From: Streptomyces sp. CC0208
GTDB taxonomy: Bacteria; Actinomycetota; Actinomycetes; Streptomycetales; Streptomycetaceae
Assembly: GCF_003443735.1 (NCBI RefSeq)
Contig: NZ_CP031969.1
Coordinates: 682,001 to 746,000, forward strand
Reading direction: 5' to 3'
DNA length: 64,000 bases
Positions 55,250-64,000 of the stretch are shown piece after piece. The position numbers were made by a program, and so were the translations under genes. The notes beneath the pieces were generated by a model. That model saw only the letters and a list, made by a program, of their open reading frames with translations. It had not been told where the DNA came from and searched no databases. Within the stretch, counting starts at the first letter, position 1. Each line of letters begins with the position of its first letter.

Positions 55250-56275
55250 TCAGCGGGCGGCCAGGCTGGAGCGCCGCACCACCAGTTCGGGCTGGAGCAC
55301 CACCCGGCGGTGGTCGTGCCGCTTGCCGGTGGTCTCCGCCTCCGTCTCCTCCAGAAGCAGTTCGGCGGCCAGGGCGCCCATGGTGACCGCGGGCTGCCGG
55401 ACCGAGGTGAGCGGGACGGCCGCGGCGGCGGCGAACTCGATGTCGTCGTAGCCGACGATGGCGAGGTCGTCGGGGACCGTGATGCCGGCCGCGTACATGG
55501 CCTGCAGGACGCCGAGGGCGAGCAGGTCGTTGGCGCAGAACACAGCGGTCGGGCGGTCGGCGAGGCCGAGGAGACGGGCGCCGGCGTCCCGGCCCGCGGC
55601 CACGTCGAGCCGTTCGGTGGGCAGCTCGCGCAGGTGGTCGGGGCCCAGGCCCGCCTCGGCGAGTGCGTTCAGGGCGCCGGTGCGGCGGTCGCGGACCTGG
55701 TTGAGGCCGGGCGGGCCGCTGACGTAGGCGATGGAGCGGTGCCCGGCGTCCACGAGGTGGCGTACGGCGAGCGCGCCGCCGGCCACGTCGTCGACGGAGA
55801 CCGAGCACTCGGTGGTGCCCTCGGCGACCCGGTCGACGAGGACGAAGGGGATGCCGTGGCGGCGGAAGGAGTCGATGTTGCGCCCTGAGGCGTCGCTCGG
55901 GGTGAGCAGGACTCCGCGCACCCGCTGCTCGGCGAAGAGGGACAGGTACTCCGCCTCCTCGCTCGCGCTCTGGGCGCTGTTGCAGACCATCACGCCGAGG
56001 CCGTCCTCGCGGGCGGCCCGCTCGGCGCCGCGCGCGACGTCGACGAAGAAGGGGTTGCCCATGTCGAGCACGAGCAGGCCCATGATCCGGCTGCGGCCCG
56101 CGCGCAGCTGGCGGGCGGACTCGCTGCGGACATAGCCGAGCCGGTCTATCGCGGACAGGACGCGCGCCCGGGTCTCGGTGGCGACGGAGTCCGGACGATT
56201 GATGACGTTCGAGACCGTGCCGACGGAGACTCCGGCGGCTCGGGCGACGTCCTTGATACCCACCGACTGGGCCAT
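55250..56275 (-). CDS. LacI-family regulator, probable rhamnose regulator
   Basis: This 341-residue LacI repressor has the helix-turn-helix and hinge in IKDVARAAGVSVGTVSNVIN and VRSESARQLRAGRSR. The periplasmic-binding-like sensor follows: IMGLLVLDMGNPFFVDVARG, VRGVLLTPSDASGRNIDSFR, AVFCANDLLALGVLQAMYAA and VGYDDIEFAAAAAVPLTSVR. It is the last gene of the rhamnose transport/mutarotase/propeller cluster (80-bp gap). The 12-bp palindromes TGAAAGGTTTCA and TGAATCGTTTCA at the divergent rhamnose promoters are LacI-type half-site pairs, so it is the likely repressor, released by rhamnose or an intermediate. GGAGG precedes the ATG. Confidence 0.9.
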   Translation of the reverse strand: MAQSVGIKDVARAAGVSVGTVSNVINRPDSVATETRARVLSAIDRLGYVRSESARQLRAGRSRIMGLLVLDMGNPFFVDVARGAERAAREDGLGVMVCNSAQSASEEAEYLSLFAEQRVRGVLLTPSDASGRNIDSFRRHGIPFVLVDRVAEGTTECSVSVDDVAGGALAVRHLVDAGHRSIAYVSGPPGLNQVRDRRTGALNALAEAGLGPDHLRELPTERLDVAAGRDAGARLLGLADRPTAVFCANDLLALGVLQAMYAAGITVPDDLAIVGYDDIEFAAAAAVPLTSVRQPAVTMGALAAELLLEETEAETTGKRHDHRRVVLQPELVVRRSSLAAR

Positions 56276-56355
56276 CGGGCAGGGACCTCCAGGGAGACGA
56301 GGGGCGACAGGACGACCTTCACATTATCGTCGAGCCGCCCCCACACCGGTCACGA

Positions 56356-57780
56356 TCAGGCGGGCAACGCGAAGTCGACGACGTGGAGCGCCGAGGGCGT
56401 CGTTCCGCTGGATTTCTCCTGGTACATGAACGACAGCACGTTGTCCTGTGCCACCCGCGCTTCGTCGATGACGACCTCGCCGAAGGCGTTGAGGCCGCTG
56501 CCGTCGAACAGGACCTTCCAGTCGGTGTAGCCGGACGCCTTGGAGGCGGCGGCGATCCGGCCGAACGGGAAGATAGCGTAAGCGTTGTCGTACTTGTCCA
56601 GGACCAGCTTGGTGCGCTGGCTGGAGCCGAGTACGACCGGGATCTCGGTCTTCTGCCAGGCGCCCGAGGAGTTCTTGCGGACGTGGAAGGCGCGGCCGTT
56701 GGCAGTGCGGTCGGCGACGTAGTTCGTGGTGCACTGGCCGAAGCGGCCGGGGACGTAACTGATGATCGCGTGCGGCAGGCCCGAGGAGTCCGTGGACTGG
56801 CTCTCCTGGTTCATCAGGGAGTGGTCCGGGTTCAGCACGTCGATCACCAGGCCGCTGTCGGTGACGGCGACCTTGTCGGAGCCGCCGGTGGTGCCGACGA
56901 CGGTGCCGCCGTTGGTGCGCCAGGTGCGGCCACGGTCGTCGGAGTAGACGTAACCGGTGTCGTGGTTGGTGATGCCGCCGCTGGAGCACATCACGGCGCC
57001 GTTCTGCTCGCGCCAGGTGAAGAAGGAGTGCAGCCGGCCGTTCCTGTCGTAGTCGATGCCGTGCAGGTACATGTTGCGGGCCGTCGAGGAGCCGTGCTCG
57101 CTGGTGTAGGTGCCCGTCGAGCTGGACCACTCCCCGAGGTCGGTCCAGGCCGAACCGTCGTACTCCGCCAGGGCGTTGCGGCCGTTGCCGGATATCCCGC
57201 GCCGGTAGCTGAGCTGGAGCTTGCCGTCCGGGGTGGAGACGAACTGCGGGTAGGTGAACTGCGTCGTGAGGGCCACGCCGTCCAGGGTGGACTGGGGTGC
57301 GCCGAACCGGGCGGCGGTCCAGCTCAGTCCTGACGGGTTGTCCATCAGGCCGGCGACCGACTTGACGTAGGTGAAGCCGTCGCTGTGCGAGTCCATGTTG
57401 AGGTGGAGGCGGCCGTCCACCTTGGAGACGCCCATGGAGATGACGTTGTGGGAGTCGCTGGTCTTCAGGGTGTGGCCGACCTGGACGGTGGACCATGTGC
57501 TGCCGCCGAGGGCGCGGCGGCCGACGACGGCGTTCTTGTCGGCGGTGTACCAGACGGCGTACTGGTAGCCCTTGTAGGTCAGCAGGCCGTTCTTCTGGAA
57601 CGAGTTGTTGTTGACGAGGCCGTCGTAGGAGACGAAGAAGACTGCCTGGCTGTCGAGCGTGGTGGTGCCGGTCCGGGTGACGGAGGGGCCGGGGTCGGCG
57701 GCGCGGGCGGTGCCGCCGGTGAGCGCGGTGGTGGACATGGCGGACACGATGGCACCTGCGAGCAGTGTGCGTCTTTTCAT
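56356..57780 (-). CDS. Exported BNR-type seven-bladed propeller protein, candidate polysaccharide lyase
   Basis: This 474-residue exported protein has a signal peptide with a twin-arginine-like start (MKRRTLLAGAIVSAMSTTAL), cut after TARA near residue 27. The body fits the BNR_4 propeller family: SDSHNVISMGVSKVDGRLHL, NMDSHSDGFTYVKS, YPQFVSTPDGKLQLSYRRG and MYLHGIDYDRNGRLHSFFTW. PL24, PL25 and PL27 lyases, which cut polymers containing L-rhamnose next to glucuronic acid, share this fold. His132, Tyr177 and Arg193 are candidate catalytic residues. Its place inside a rhamnose uptake operon, 51 bp after rhaM, supports a rhamnose-polymer substrate. AGGAG precedes the ATG. Confidence 0.8.
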   Translation of the reverse strand: MKRRTLLAGAIVSAMSTTALTGGTARAADPGPSVTRTGTTTLDSQAVFFVSYDGLVNNNSFQKNGLLTYKGYQYAVWYTADKNAVVGRRALGGSTWSTVQVGHTLKTSDSHNVISMGVSKVDGRLHLNMDSHSDGFTYVKSVAGLMDNPSGLSWTAARFGAPQSTLDGVALTTQFTYPQFVSTPDGKLQLSYRRGISGNGRNALAEYDGSAWTDLGEWSSSTGTYTSEHGSSTARNMYLHGIDYDRNGRLHSFFTWREQNGAVMCSSGGITNHDTGYVYSDDRGRTWRTNGGTVVGTTGGSDKVAVTDSGLVIDVLNPDHSLMNQESQSTDSSGLPHAIISYVPGRFGQCTTNYVADRTANGRAFHVRKNSSGAWQKTEIPVVLGSSQRTKLVLDKYDNAYAIFPFGRIAAASKASGYTDWKVLFDGSGLNAFGEVVIDEARVAQDNVLSFMYQEKSSGTTPSALHVVDFALPA

Positions 57781-57831
57781 GGTGCGGCTCCTGCTGTCCT
57801 GATCGGGCCTGGTGGGGCTTGGTGGGGAGGC

Positions 57832-58152
57832 TCAGGCGAGGTGGAACACCTCGGTGAGCGGTTTCATCGCCTCGTCCGGGCGGGCTCCGTCGAGGGACTC
57901 GAAGAACTCGCCCATCTCGGCCTGCCAGCGGGCGTTGACCTCGGTGGCTTCCATACCGGCCTTGGCGGCCTCGAAGTCCTCGGTCTCCAGGTAGCCGACG
58001 AGAAGTCCGTCGTCGCGCAGGAAGAGCGAGTAGTTGTGCCAGCCGGTGGCCGAGAGTGCTTCCAGCATCTCCGGCCACACGGCGGCGTGGCGTTCGCGGT
58101 ACTCGGCGATCCGGTCCTCACGGACCTTGAGGAGGAAACAGACGCGCTGCAT
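57832..58152 (-). CDS. rhaM: L-rhamnose mutarotase
   Basis: This 106-residue protein is of the RhaM/YiiL family (dimeric alpha+beta barrel). It converts the alpha and beta anomers of L-rhamnose so that the isomerase gets the right form. RVCFLLKVREDRIAEYRERH gives the start with His22, the general acid/base, followed by AAVWPEMLEAL. Tyr41 (GWHNYSLFLRD) and Trp76 (VNARWQAEM) line the sugar pocket at the positions I recall from the E. coli enzyme. GAAGGAG precedes the ATG. It lies 25 bp downstream of the rhamnose binding-protein gene, in the same operon. Confidence 0.94.
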   Translation of the reverse strand: MQRVCFLLKVREDRIAEYRERHAAVWPEMLEALSATGWHNYSLFLRDDGLLVGYLETEDFEAAKAGMEATEVNARWQAEMGEFFESLDGARPDEAMKPLTEVFHLA

Positions 58153-58177
58153 GAAGTACCGCTCCTTCAGGGGGAGA

Positions 58178-59257
58178 TCAGAAGTTGAACTGGTCGATGT
58201 TCTTGGCGGTGAACACGGTCGGCTTGCCGAGGTTGATCACGCCGTCCTTGCCGATGGTGTACGTGGTGCCGCCGGCCTTGAAGGTCTCGCCCTCCTTACC
58301 GGTGATCTGACCGGAGACCAGCGCGACGGCGGTCTGGGCGGCCAGCGCGCCGAGCTTCGCCGGGTCCCACAGCTCGAAGCCCTCGACGGTGCCGTTCTTG
58401 ACGTACTTGCGCATGTCGTTGGGGGTGCCGAGGCCGGTCAGCTTGACCTTGCCCTTGTACTTGGAGCCGGAGAGGTACTGGGCGGCGGCCTTGATGCCGA
58501 CGGTGGTCGGGGAGATGATCCCCTTCAGGTTCGGGTACTGCTGGAGCAGGCCCTGGGTCTGCTGGAAGGACTGCTGGGCGTCGTCGTTGCCGTACGCGAT
58601 CTTGACGAGCTTGATGTTCTTGTACTTGTCCTGCTTCAGCTCGTCCTTCATGAAGTCGATCCAGGTGTTCTGGTTCGTCGCCGTCTGGGCGGCGGACAGG
58701 ATCGCGATCTCGCCCTTGTAGCCGATCTGCTCGGCGAGCAGCTGCACCTCGGTGCGGCCGAGGTCCTCGGCGGAGGCCTGCGAGACGAAGGCGTTGCGGC
58801 AGTCGGCCTTGGTGTCGGAGTCGTAGGTGACGACCTTGATGTCGTTCTTCATGGCCTGCTTCAGCGCGGTGCACAGGGCGCCCGGGTCCTGCGCGGACAC
58901 GGCCATCGCGTTCACCTGCTGCTGGGTGAGCGTGTTGACGTAGGAGACCTGGCCCGCGGTGTCGGTGGCGCTGGAGGGACCGACCTCCTTGTACTTGCTG
59001 CCCAGTTCCGTCAGCGCCTTCTCGCCGCCCTTGTCGGCGGAGGTGAAGTACGGGTTGTTGACCTGCTTGGGCAGGAACCCGACGGTCAGGCCCTTCTTGG
59101 TGGCCGCGTTCGGGTCGGCCTTGGCCGTGGAGGCCGCCGAGGCGCCCTCGTCCTGCACGTCCTTCTTGGTGGTGCCGCCGCACGCGGTGAGGGCGAGGGC
59201 GAGCGAGGTGCCGGCGGCGAGGGCCGCGCAGGAACGGCGGAGGGATGACTTGCGCAT
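58178..59257 (-). CDS. rhaS: Rhamnose ABC transporter substrate-binding lipoprotein
   Basis: This 359-residue periplasmic-binding-type protein has the lipoprotein signal LRRSCAALAAGTSLALALTAC (lipobox LTAC) and a two-lobe type I fold: KGLTVGFLPKQVNNPYFTSA, NTLTQQQVNAMAVSAQDPGA, NDIKVVTYDSDTKADCRNAF, IAILSAAQTATNQNTWIDFM. The sequence matches RhaS-type L-rhamnose receptors (autoinducer-2/ribose-binding superfamily). It delivers L-rhamnose to the two permeases and ATPase encoded just upstream. AAGGAAG precedes the ATG. The next gene is the mutarotase, which fits the rhamnose assignment. Confidence 0.93.
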   Translation of the reverse strand: MRKSSLRRSCAALAAGTSLALALTACGGTTKKDVQDEGASAASTAKADPNAATKKGLTVGFLPKQVNNPYFTSADKGGEKALTELGSKYKEVGPSSATDTAGQVSYVNTLTQQQVNAMAVSAQDPGALCTALKQAMKNDIKVVTYDSDTKADCRNAFVSQASAEDLGRTEVQLLAEQIGYKGEIAILSAAQTATNQNTWIDFMKDELKQDKYKNIKLVKIAYGNDDAQQSFQQTQGLLQQYPNLKGIISPTTVGIKAAAQYLSGSKYKGKVKLTGLGTPNDMRKYVKNGTVEGFELWDPAKLGALAAQTAVALVSGQITGKEGETFKAGGTTYTIGKDGVINLGKPTVFTAKNIDQFNF

Positions 59258-59312
59258 GACGGATCTTCCTTACGAGGGTGAGCGGATACGAGGTTTCCTT
59301 GGACGCCCGGAC

Positions 59313-60323
59313 CTATGCGGTCGGGGTGGGCGCCTTGGACGCCGGTGTCGAGGCGGCCCGGCGGCCGGCCCTCGCAACCGAGATCTGCCGTGCGACCCGG
59401 GGGCCGAGCACGGAGAGGACGAGCAGAACGCCGGTGACGACGATCTGGGACTGGGCGGAGACGTCCTGGAGGCTCATCACGTTCTGCAGCGCGCCGAGGA
59501 GGAAGACTCCCGCGATCGCGCCGCCGAGCGTGCCCTTGCCGCCGTCGAAGTCGATGCCGCCCAGCAACACGGCTGCCACGACGGAGAGTTCGAGCCCGGT
59601 GGCGTTGTCGTAGCGGGCGCTTGCGTAGTGCAGGGCCCAGAAGATCCCGGTGAGGGAGGCCATCAGGCCCGTCACCGTGAACAGGATCAGCTTCTGGCGC
59701 TTGACGCGGATCCCGGCGAACCGCGCGGCCTCCTCGCTCGCGCCGGTCGCGAACACCGACCGCCCGAACGGCGTGGCGTGCAGGACGACCACGGCGATCG
59801 CGAGCAGGACGAGGAAGGGCAGGAAGGCCTGCGGGATGAACGTGTCCCCGATCCGGCCCGCCGCGAAGTCCAGGTACTGCGTGGGGAAGTCGGTCACCGC
59901 GTCGGAGCCGAGCACGATCTGTGCGATGCCCCGGTAGGCGGCGAGGGTGCCGATGGTGACGGCGAGCGAGGGCAGACCGAGCCGGGTCACGAGCAGACCG
60001 TTGACGAGTCCGCACACCACGCCGAGCACCAGGCAGATCGGGATGATCACCTCGATCGTCAGGCCCTGGTTCCACAGGGCGCCCATCACCGCGCCGGACA
60101 GGCCGGCGGTGGAGGCGACCGAGAGGTCGATCTCGCCGGAGACCACGAGCAGGGTCATCGGCAGGGCGATCAGCGCGATCGGCAGGGTGTTGCCGATCAG
60201 GAACGACAGGTTCAGCGCGTTGCCGAAGCCGTCGACCGTACCGAAGGACAGCAGGAGCACGACGATGAGCAGCGCGCCGACGACCGTGTCCCAGCGGATC
60301 GCGCGGCTGAGGGACTCAGGCAT
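59313..60323 (-). CDS. rhaQ: Rhamnose ABC transporter permease
   Basis: This 336-residue membrane protein is of the ribose/rhamnose-type BPD_transp_2 permease family, with about 8-10 helices such as VVGALLIVVLLLSFGTVDGF, FLIGNTLPIALIALPMTLLV and ILPICLVLGVVCGLVNGLLV-like PICLVLGVVCGLVNGLLVTR. The cytoplasmic loop EEAARFAGIRVKRQKLILFT is the ATPase-contact (EAA-like) motif. GEIDLSVASTAGLSGAV is typical of sugar permeases. It overlaps the upstream permease gene by eight bases and forms with it the membrane channel for L-rhamnose. Confidence 0.93.
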   Translation of the reverse strand: MPESLSRAIRWDTVVGALLIVVLLLSFGTVDGFGNALNLSFLIGNTLPIALIALPMTLLVVSGEIDLSVASTAGLSGAVMGALWNQGLTIEVIIPICLVLGVVCGLVNGLLVTRLGLPSLAVTIGTLAAYRGIAQIVLGSDAVTDFPTQYLDFAAGRIGDTFIPQAFLPFLVLLAIAVVVLHATPFGRSVFATGASEEAARFAGIRVKRQKLILFTVTGLMASLTGIFWALHYASARYDNATGLELSVVAAVLLGGIDFDGGKGTLGGAIAGVFLLGALQNVMSLQDVSAQSQIVVTGVLLVLSVLGPRVARQISVARAGRRAASTPASKAPTPTA

Positions 60324-61356
60324 GGCGGGCGTTCCTCTTCTTCAGGGCCAAGGCCACACGCAGCGCGACGATCCGGTCGACCGCGATGGCGAGGATGAGC
60401 AGGATGCCGTTGATGGCGAGCACCCAGACCGAGCTGACGCCCAGGGCGGGCAGCACACTGTTGATGGAGGTCAGCAGCAGGGCGCCGAGCGCCGCGCCGT
60501 AGACGCTGCCGGAGCCGCCGGTGAAGACGACACCGCCGACCACGACCGCGCTGACGACGGTCAGTTCGTAGCCGGTTCCGGTCCCGGAGTCGACGTTGCC
60601 GAACCGGGCCAGGTACATCGCGCCGGCGAGGCCTGCGAGGCCCCCGCAGAACGTGTACGCGGCCAGGATCCGCTTGCGCACCGGGATGCCGGCGAGCCGT
60701 GCGGCCTCGGGGTTGGAGCCGAGCGCGTACAGCTCGCGTCCGCTGCCGAAGTGCTTGAGGTAGTAGGCGGTGGCGATGAGCACCGCCAGCGCGATCAGGG
60801 CCAGCCACGGCACCGCGGAGATGCCGCCGGAGCCGAAGTTCACGAAGCTGTCCGGGAGGTCCGCCGCCGTGATCTGGCGGGAGCCGACCCAGATGGAGTC
60901 GATGCCCCGGATGATGTAGAGCGTGCCCAGGGTGACCACGAGCGCGGGCACCTGGCCGAGGCTGACGAGCAGGCCGTTGAGCAGGCCGAAGCCGATGCCG
61001 AGCAGGACCGCGAGCACGATCGCCACGACGGGGTTGCCGCCGCCGTGCAGATAGGTGCCTGCGGCGAAGGCGCTGATGCCGAGGATGGAGCCGACCGAGA
61101 GGTCGACGTTCCTCGTGATGACGACCAGCGACTGGCCGGTGGCGACCAGCACCAGGATCGTGGCGTTCAGCAGCAGGTCCTTGATGCCCTGCTCGGTGAG
61201 GAAGTCGCTGTTCCCGATCTGGGTGACGACGATCATCACCAGGAAGACGACCAGGATGGCGAGCTCGCGCATCTTGAAGACGCGGTCGACCAGGCGGGTT
61301 CCGCTGGACTTGGGTACGTCGGTCACGGGGGCCTCGTTGGGAGTCGTCACCGTCAT
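60316..61356 (-). CDS. rhaP: Rhamnose ABC transporter permease
   Basis: This 346-residue membrane protein is of the same permease family as the next gene and should pair with it. [60 protein letters not shown] and [20 protein letters not shown] mark helices and the family motif. [20 protein letters not shown] is the ATPase-contact loop. ATG 61356 overlaps the stop of the ATPase gene (ATGA), and its own stop overlaps rhaQ. A separate promoter is not expected. Confidence 0.93.
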   Translation of the reverse strand: MTVTTPNEAPVTDVPKSSGTRLVDRVFKMRELAILVVFLVMIVVTQIGNSDFLTEQGIKDLLLNATILVLVATGQSLVVITRNVDLSVGSILGISAFAAGTYLHGGGNPVVAIVLAVLLGIGFGLLNGLLVSLGQVPALVVTLGTLYIIRGIDSIWVGSRQITAADLPDSFVNFGSGGISAVPWLALIALAVLIATAYYLKHFGSGRELYALGSNPEAARLAGIPVRKRILAAYTFCGGLAGLAGAMYLARFGNVDSGTGTGYELTVVSAVVVGGVVFTGGSGSVYGAALGALLLTSINSVLPALGVSSVWVLAINGILLILAIAVDRIVALRVALALKKRNARHA

Positions 61357-62870
61357 GCGGCGGCCCTCCCGGTGGCTGCGGCCATCACGGTTTCCTCGGT
61401 GGCGTCGGAGCGCGGGATCTCGGCGGTGAGGCGGCCCTCGTGCATCACGAGCACGCGGTCGGCCATACCGAGGATCTCGGGCAGGTCGGAGGAGATCATC
61501 AGGATGGCCACCCCGTCGGCGGCCAGCTCGCTCAGCAGCCGGTGCACCTCGGCCTTGGTGCCGACGTCGATACCGCGGGTCGGCTCGTCGACGATGAGCA
61601 CCTTGGGGCCGGTGGCCAGCCACTTGGCGAGGACGACCTTCTGCTGGTTGCCGCCCGACAGGGTGTTGACGGTGTCGGCGATCCGGGCGTACTTCACCTG
61701 GAGCTTGACGGCCCAGTCGAGGGAGCGGCTGCGTTCGGCACCGCGGTCCATCAGGCCCGCCTTGACGGTCGTACGGAGTCCGGTGAGGCCGATGTTGCGC
61801 TCGATGGACATGTCCATCACGAGGCCCTGGGCGCGCCGGTCCTCGGGGACGAGGGCGAGTCCGGCGGCCATCGCGGTGGACGGGGCGCCGTTGACCAGCG
61901 CCCTGCCGTCCACGGAGACCTCGCCGGCGTCCCAGCGGTCGATGCCGAACACGGCTCGGGCGACTTCGGTACGGCCCGCTCCGACGAGTCCCGCGAGACC
62001 GACGATCTCGCCTCGCCTGACCTCGAACGAGACGTCGGTGAAGACTCCCTCCCGGGTCAGCCGGCGCACCGTGAGCGCGACCTCGCCGGGGCGTACGTCC
62101 TGCTTGGGGTAGAGCTCGTCGAGGTCGCGGCCGACCATACGGCGGACCAGGTCGTCCTCGGTCATGCCCTCGATGGGCTCGCTGGCGATCAGGGCGCCGT
62201 CGCGCAGGGTGGTGACCGTCTGGCAGATCTGGAAGATCTCCTCCAGGCGGTGCGAGATGAACAGCACCGCGGCACCCTGCTCACGGAGCGCCTTGACGAC
62301 GCCGAAGAGGCGGGCCACCTCGCTGCCGGTCAGGGCCGCGGTGGGCTCGTCCATGATCAGGACACGGGCCTCGAAGGACAGTGCCTTGGCGATCTCGACG
62401 ATCTGCTGGTCGGCGATGGACAGACCGCGCGCCGGGCGGTCGGGGTCGAGCTCGACCCCGAGGCGCTGCATCAGGGCCAGGGTCGCGGCATGGGTGGCCT
62501 TGTGGTCGATCCGGCCGAGGGCGCGCCGGGGCTGGCGGCCCATGAAGATGTTCTCGGCGATCGACAGGTCGGGGAAGAGCGTGGGCTCCTGGTAGATCAC
62601 GGCGATACCGGCGTCGCGGGCGTCGCCGGGGCCGTGGAAGACGACCGGCTCACCGTCGAGCAGTACCTGGCCGGTGTCCGGTCGGTGCACTCCGGCGAGG
62701 GTCTTGATGAGGGTCGACTTGCCCGCGCCGTTCTCGCCGGCGAGGGCATGTACCTCCCCGGGAAACAGCTCCAGGGAGACGTCCCGCAGGGCGCGAACCG
62801 CGCCGAAGGACTTCGAAATGTCCCTGAGCGCGAGAACCGGGGCCGGACCCGTGGTGGACGGGTGGGTCAT
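61353..62870 (-). CDS. rhaT: Rhamnose ABC transporter ATP-binding protein (two ATPase domains)
   Basis: This 505-residue protein has two fused ABC ATPase domains, as in RbsA/RhaT. Domain 1 has Walker [13 protein letters not shown], signature [15 protein letters not shown] and Walker [13 protein letters not shown]. Domain 2 has a degenerate Walker A ([12 protein letters not shown]) and signature [15 protein letters not shown] with Walker [14 protein letters not shown]. Only one domain should hydrolyse ATP efficiently, as is normal for this class. It is the first gene of the rhamnose operon; GGAG precedes the ATG. The promoter at 62942-62971 with a LacI-type palindrome lies upstream. Confidence 0.94.
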   Translation of the reverse strand: MTHPSTTGPAPVLALRDISKSFGAVRALRDVSLELFPGEVHALAGENGAGKSTLIKTLAGVHRPDTGQVLLDGEPVVFHGPGDARDAGIAVIYQEPTLFPDLSIAENIFMGRQPRRALGRIDHKATHAATLALMQRLGVELDPDRPARGLSIADQQIVEIAKALSFEARVLIMDEPTAALTGSEVARLFGVVKALREQGAAVLFISHRLEEIFQICQTVTTLRDGALIASEPIEGMTEDDLVRRMVGRDLDELYPKQDVRPGEVALTVRRLTREGVFTDVSFEVRRGEIVGLAGLVGAGRTEVARAVFGIDRWDAGEVSVDGRALVNGAPSTAMAAGLALVPEDRRAQGLVMDMSIERNIGLTGLRTTVKAGLMDRGAERSRSLDWAVKLQVKYARIADTVNTLSGGNQQKVVLAKWLATGPKVLIVDEPTRGIDVGTKAEVHRLLSELAADGVAILMISSDLPEILGMADRVLVMHEGRLTAEIPRSDATEETVMAAATGRAAA

Positions 62871-62915
62871 TGGGGGCTCCTCGACGACGCCGGCGGGACG
62901 GCCCTCACGGCGTCG

Positions 62916-62971
62916 TGAAAGGTTTCAACTTGGTTGCCGGGACGTTAGGCATGGAGCGCATGTCACGTCAA
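62916..62971 (-). promoter_or_regulatory. Promoter and LacI-type operator of the rhamnose transport operon
   Basis: On the minus strand TTGACG (62966-62971) and TAACGT (62942-62947) are separated by 18 bp. Downstream of the start site lies TGAAACCTTTCA (62916-62927), with five-base arms TGAAA/TTTCA. A repressor bound there would block elongation. The first codon of the operon is at 62870. Confidence 0.75.
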
Positions 62972-63044
62972 TGGGTTCGTGTCGAAAAACTTTCGATGAA
63001 CTCAGTAACAGGGGGGTCACGAGCAACAGCCTTGGTCGCAGGGG

Positions 63045-63092
63045 TTGACACCCTCGCGAGGTCCCCATACTTTCCCGTCTTGAATCGTTTCA
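63045..63092 (+). promoter_or_regulatory. Promoter and LacI-type operator of the rhamnose isomerase gene
   Basis: TTGACA (63045-63050) and TACTTT (63068-63073) are 17 bp apart, a strong vegetative promoter. TGAATCGTTTCA (63081-63092) lies at the expected start site, a classical LacI-family palindrome with central CG. It is the partner of the site at 62916-62927. Confidence 0.8.
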
Positions 63093-63143
63093 TAGGGAAG
63101 CAGTTCGGAAGCCCTCAAGACCCGACGTCACAGGAGCCCTCAA

Positions 63144-64000
63144 GTGACCGAGCTCGCCGCGGTGAAGGCCGCTCTCAAGACCCAGGCCGTCGAGACGCCG
63201 TCGTGGGCGTACGGGAACTCGGGAACCCGCTTCAAGGTGTTCGCCCAGCAGGGTGTGCCGCGTACTCCGCAGGAGAAGCTGGAGGACGCGGCGCAGGTGC
63301 ACGCGTTCACCGGGGTGGCCCCGACCGTCGCCCTGCACATCCCGTGGGACAAGGTCGAGGACTACGCCGCGCTGGCGAAGTTCGCCGAGGAGCGGGGCGT
63401 GAAGCTGGGCGCCATCAACTCCAACACCTTCCAGGACGACGACTACAAGCTGGGCAGCATCTGCCATCCGGACGCCTCGGTGCGCCGGAAGGCGCTGGAT
63501 CACCTGCTGGAGTGCGTCGACATCATGGACGCCACGGGGTCCACTGACCTGAAGCTCTGGTTCGCCGACGGCACGAACTACCCGGGTCAGGACGACCTGC
63601 GGGCCCGGCAGGACCGGCTGGCCGAAGGTCTCTCCGAGGTGTACGACCGTCTGGGTGACGGACAGCGAATGCTCCTTGAGTACAAGTTCTTCGAGCCGGC
63701 GTTCTACTCGACGGACGTGCCGGACTGGGGGACGGCGTACGCCCACTGCCTGAAGCTCGGGGAGAAGGCGCAGGTCGTCGTCGACACCGGGCACCACGCT
63801 CCCGGGACCAACATCGAGTTCATCGTCACCACGCTGCTGCGGGAGGGGAAGCTCGGCGGGTTCGACTTCAACTCGCGGTTCTACGCCGACGACGACCTCA
63901 TGGTGGGCGCGGCCGACCCGTTCCAGCTGTTCCGGATCATGTACGAGGTGGTGCGTGGGGGCGGGTTCTCGTCCGAGGTGGCGTTCATGCTCGACCAGTG
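63144..64000 (+). CDS. rhaI: L-rhamnose isomerase, partial (runs off the window)
   Basis: The 285 visible residues are the first part of a (beta/alpha)8 L-rhamnose isomerase of the RhaI (Pseudomonas stutzeri/actinobacterial) type, about 385 residues when complete. Seen are [69 protein letters not shown], the metal ligand Glu in [33 protein letters not shown] and [20 protein letters not shown] with metal-binding His/Asp. It converts L-rhamnose to L-rhamnulose. GTG start at 63144 follows CAGGAG. Its promoter has a LacI-type palindrome. Downstream aldolase and kinase genes are expected beyond the edge. Confidence 0.93.
   Translation, partial: MTELAAVKAALKTQAVETPSWAYGNSGTRFKVFAQQGVPRTPQEKLEDAAQVHAFTGVAPTVALHIPWDKVEDYAALAKFAEERGVKLGAINSNTFQDDDYKLGSICHPDASVRRKALDHLLECVDIMDATGSTDLKLWFADGTNYPGQDDLRARQDRLAEGLSEVYDRLGDGQRMLLEYKFFEPAFYSTDVPDWGTAYAHCLKLGEKAQVVVDTGHHAPGTNIEFIVTTLLREGKLGGFDFNSRFYADDDLMVGAADPFQLFRIMYEVVRGGGFSSEVAFMLDQ

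Overview
The window is a 64-kb piece of a very GC-rich actinobacterial chromosome, almost certainly Streptomyces. Codons end in G or C, GTG and TTG starts are common, Shine-Dalgarno sites are GGAGG-like, and many regulators sit back to back with the genes they control. The gene order (a P450 with its ferredoxin, a PRPP synthetase, a Tet(M)-like GTPase, a CYP102-like P450, then L-rhamnose genes) resembles what I remember of one arm of the S. coelicolor chromosome. That comparison is from memory only. I see no rRNA, tRNA, CRISPR array, prophage or intact insertion sequence.

Layout. 1-4.3 kb: a truncated AraC gene divergent from a phytanoyl-CoA-dioxygenase-like gene, then a three-gene redox operon (NTF2-like, flavoprotein, aldo/keto reductase) divergent from a TetR gene over a doubled palindromic operator, then an azoreductase relic. 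4.3-9.9 kb: a ferredoxin-CYP105-type P450 pair with a palindromic operator, a deazaflavin oxidoreductase, a cation-diffusion transporter, a hydroquinone reductase and small stress-type enzymes. 10.3-13.3 kb: a protein built of tandem nonapeptides translationally coupled to an RDD membrane protein, then a SulP transporter. 13.3-20.3 kb: a DUF1304-TetR operon with its operator, a lipoprotein, a GlxA-type regulator divergent from a quinone-oxidoreductase-like gene, and an alcohol/aldehyde dehydrogenase pair divergent from a MarR gene over a 23-bp palindrome. 20.4-25.1 kb: STAS protein, PRPP synthetase, Tet(M)-like GTPase and a P450 with an altered K-helix motif. 25.9-29.6 kb: a six-gene, overlapping Mrp/MBH-like cation antiporter operon without a large A subunit. 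29.9-41.8 kb: VanZ protein, secreted GH16 glucanase with a ricin-type domain, SDRs, PHP and HAD hydrolases, FUSC transporter, VanX-like peptidase, ROK regulator and a kinase. 41.8-53.8 kb: a CYP102-type reductase tail relic, a DUF3626 gene, an oxidoreductase/CGNR regulator pair with three operator copies, a second FUSC protein, a lactonase, an iron-box-controlled DUF2470 gene, a TetR/CYP102-like pair, a pentapeptide protein and an ECF sigma-factor relic. 53.8-64 kb: lipoprotein, alpha/beta hydrolase, and an L-rhamnose regulon.

How it works together. The clearest system is the last one. A secreted propeller protein (possible polysaccharide lyase), a rhamnose mutarotase, a RhaSTPQ-type ABC importer and a LacI regulator run on the minus strand. 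L-rhamnose isomerase is divergent and runs off the window. Each divergent promoter carries a LacI-type palindrome just downstream of its -10 box. The inferred route is cleavage of a rhamnose-containing polymer outside the cell, import, anomer conversion and isomerisation to rhamnulose.

Elsewhere the window is a patchwork of small regulator-plus-redox-enzyme modules, and in many of them the operator can be read directly from the intergenic DNA. Three decayed genes (azoreductase, CYP102 reductase tail, ECF41-like sigma factor) fit gene turnover in a chromosomal arm.
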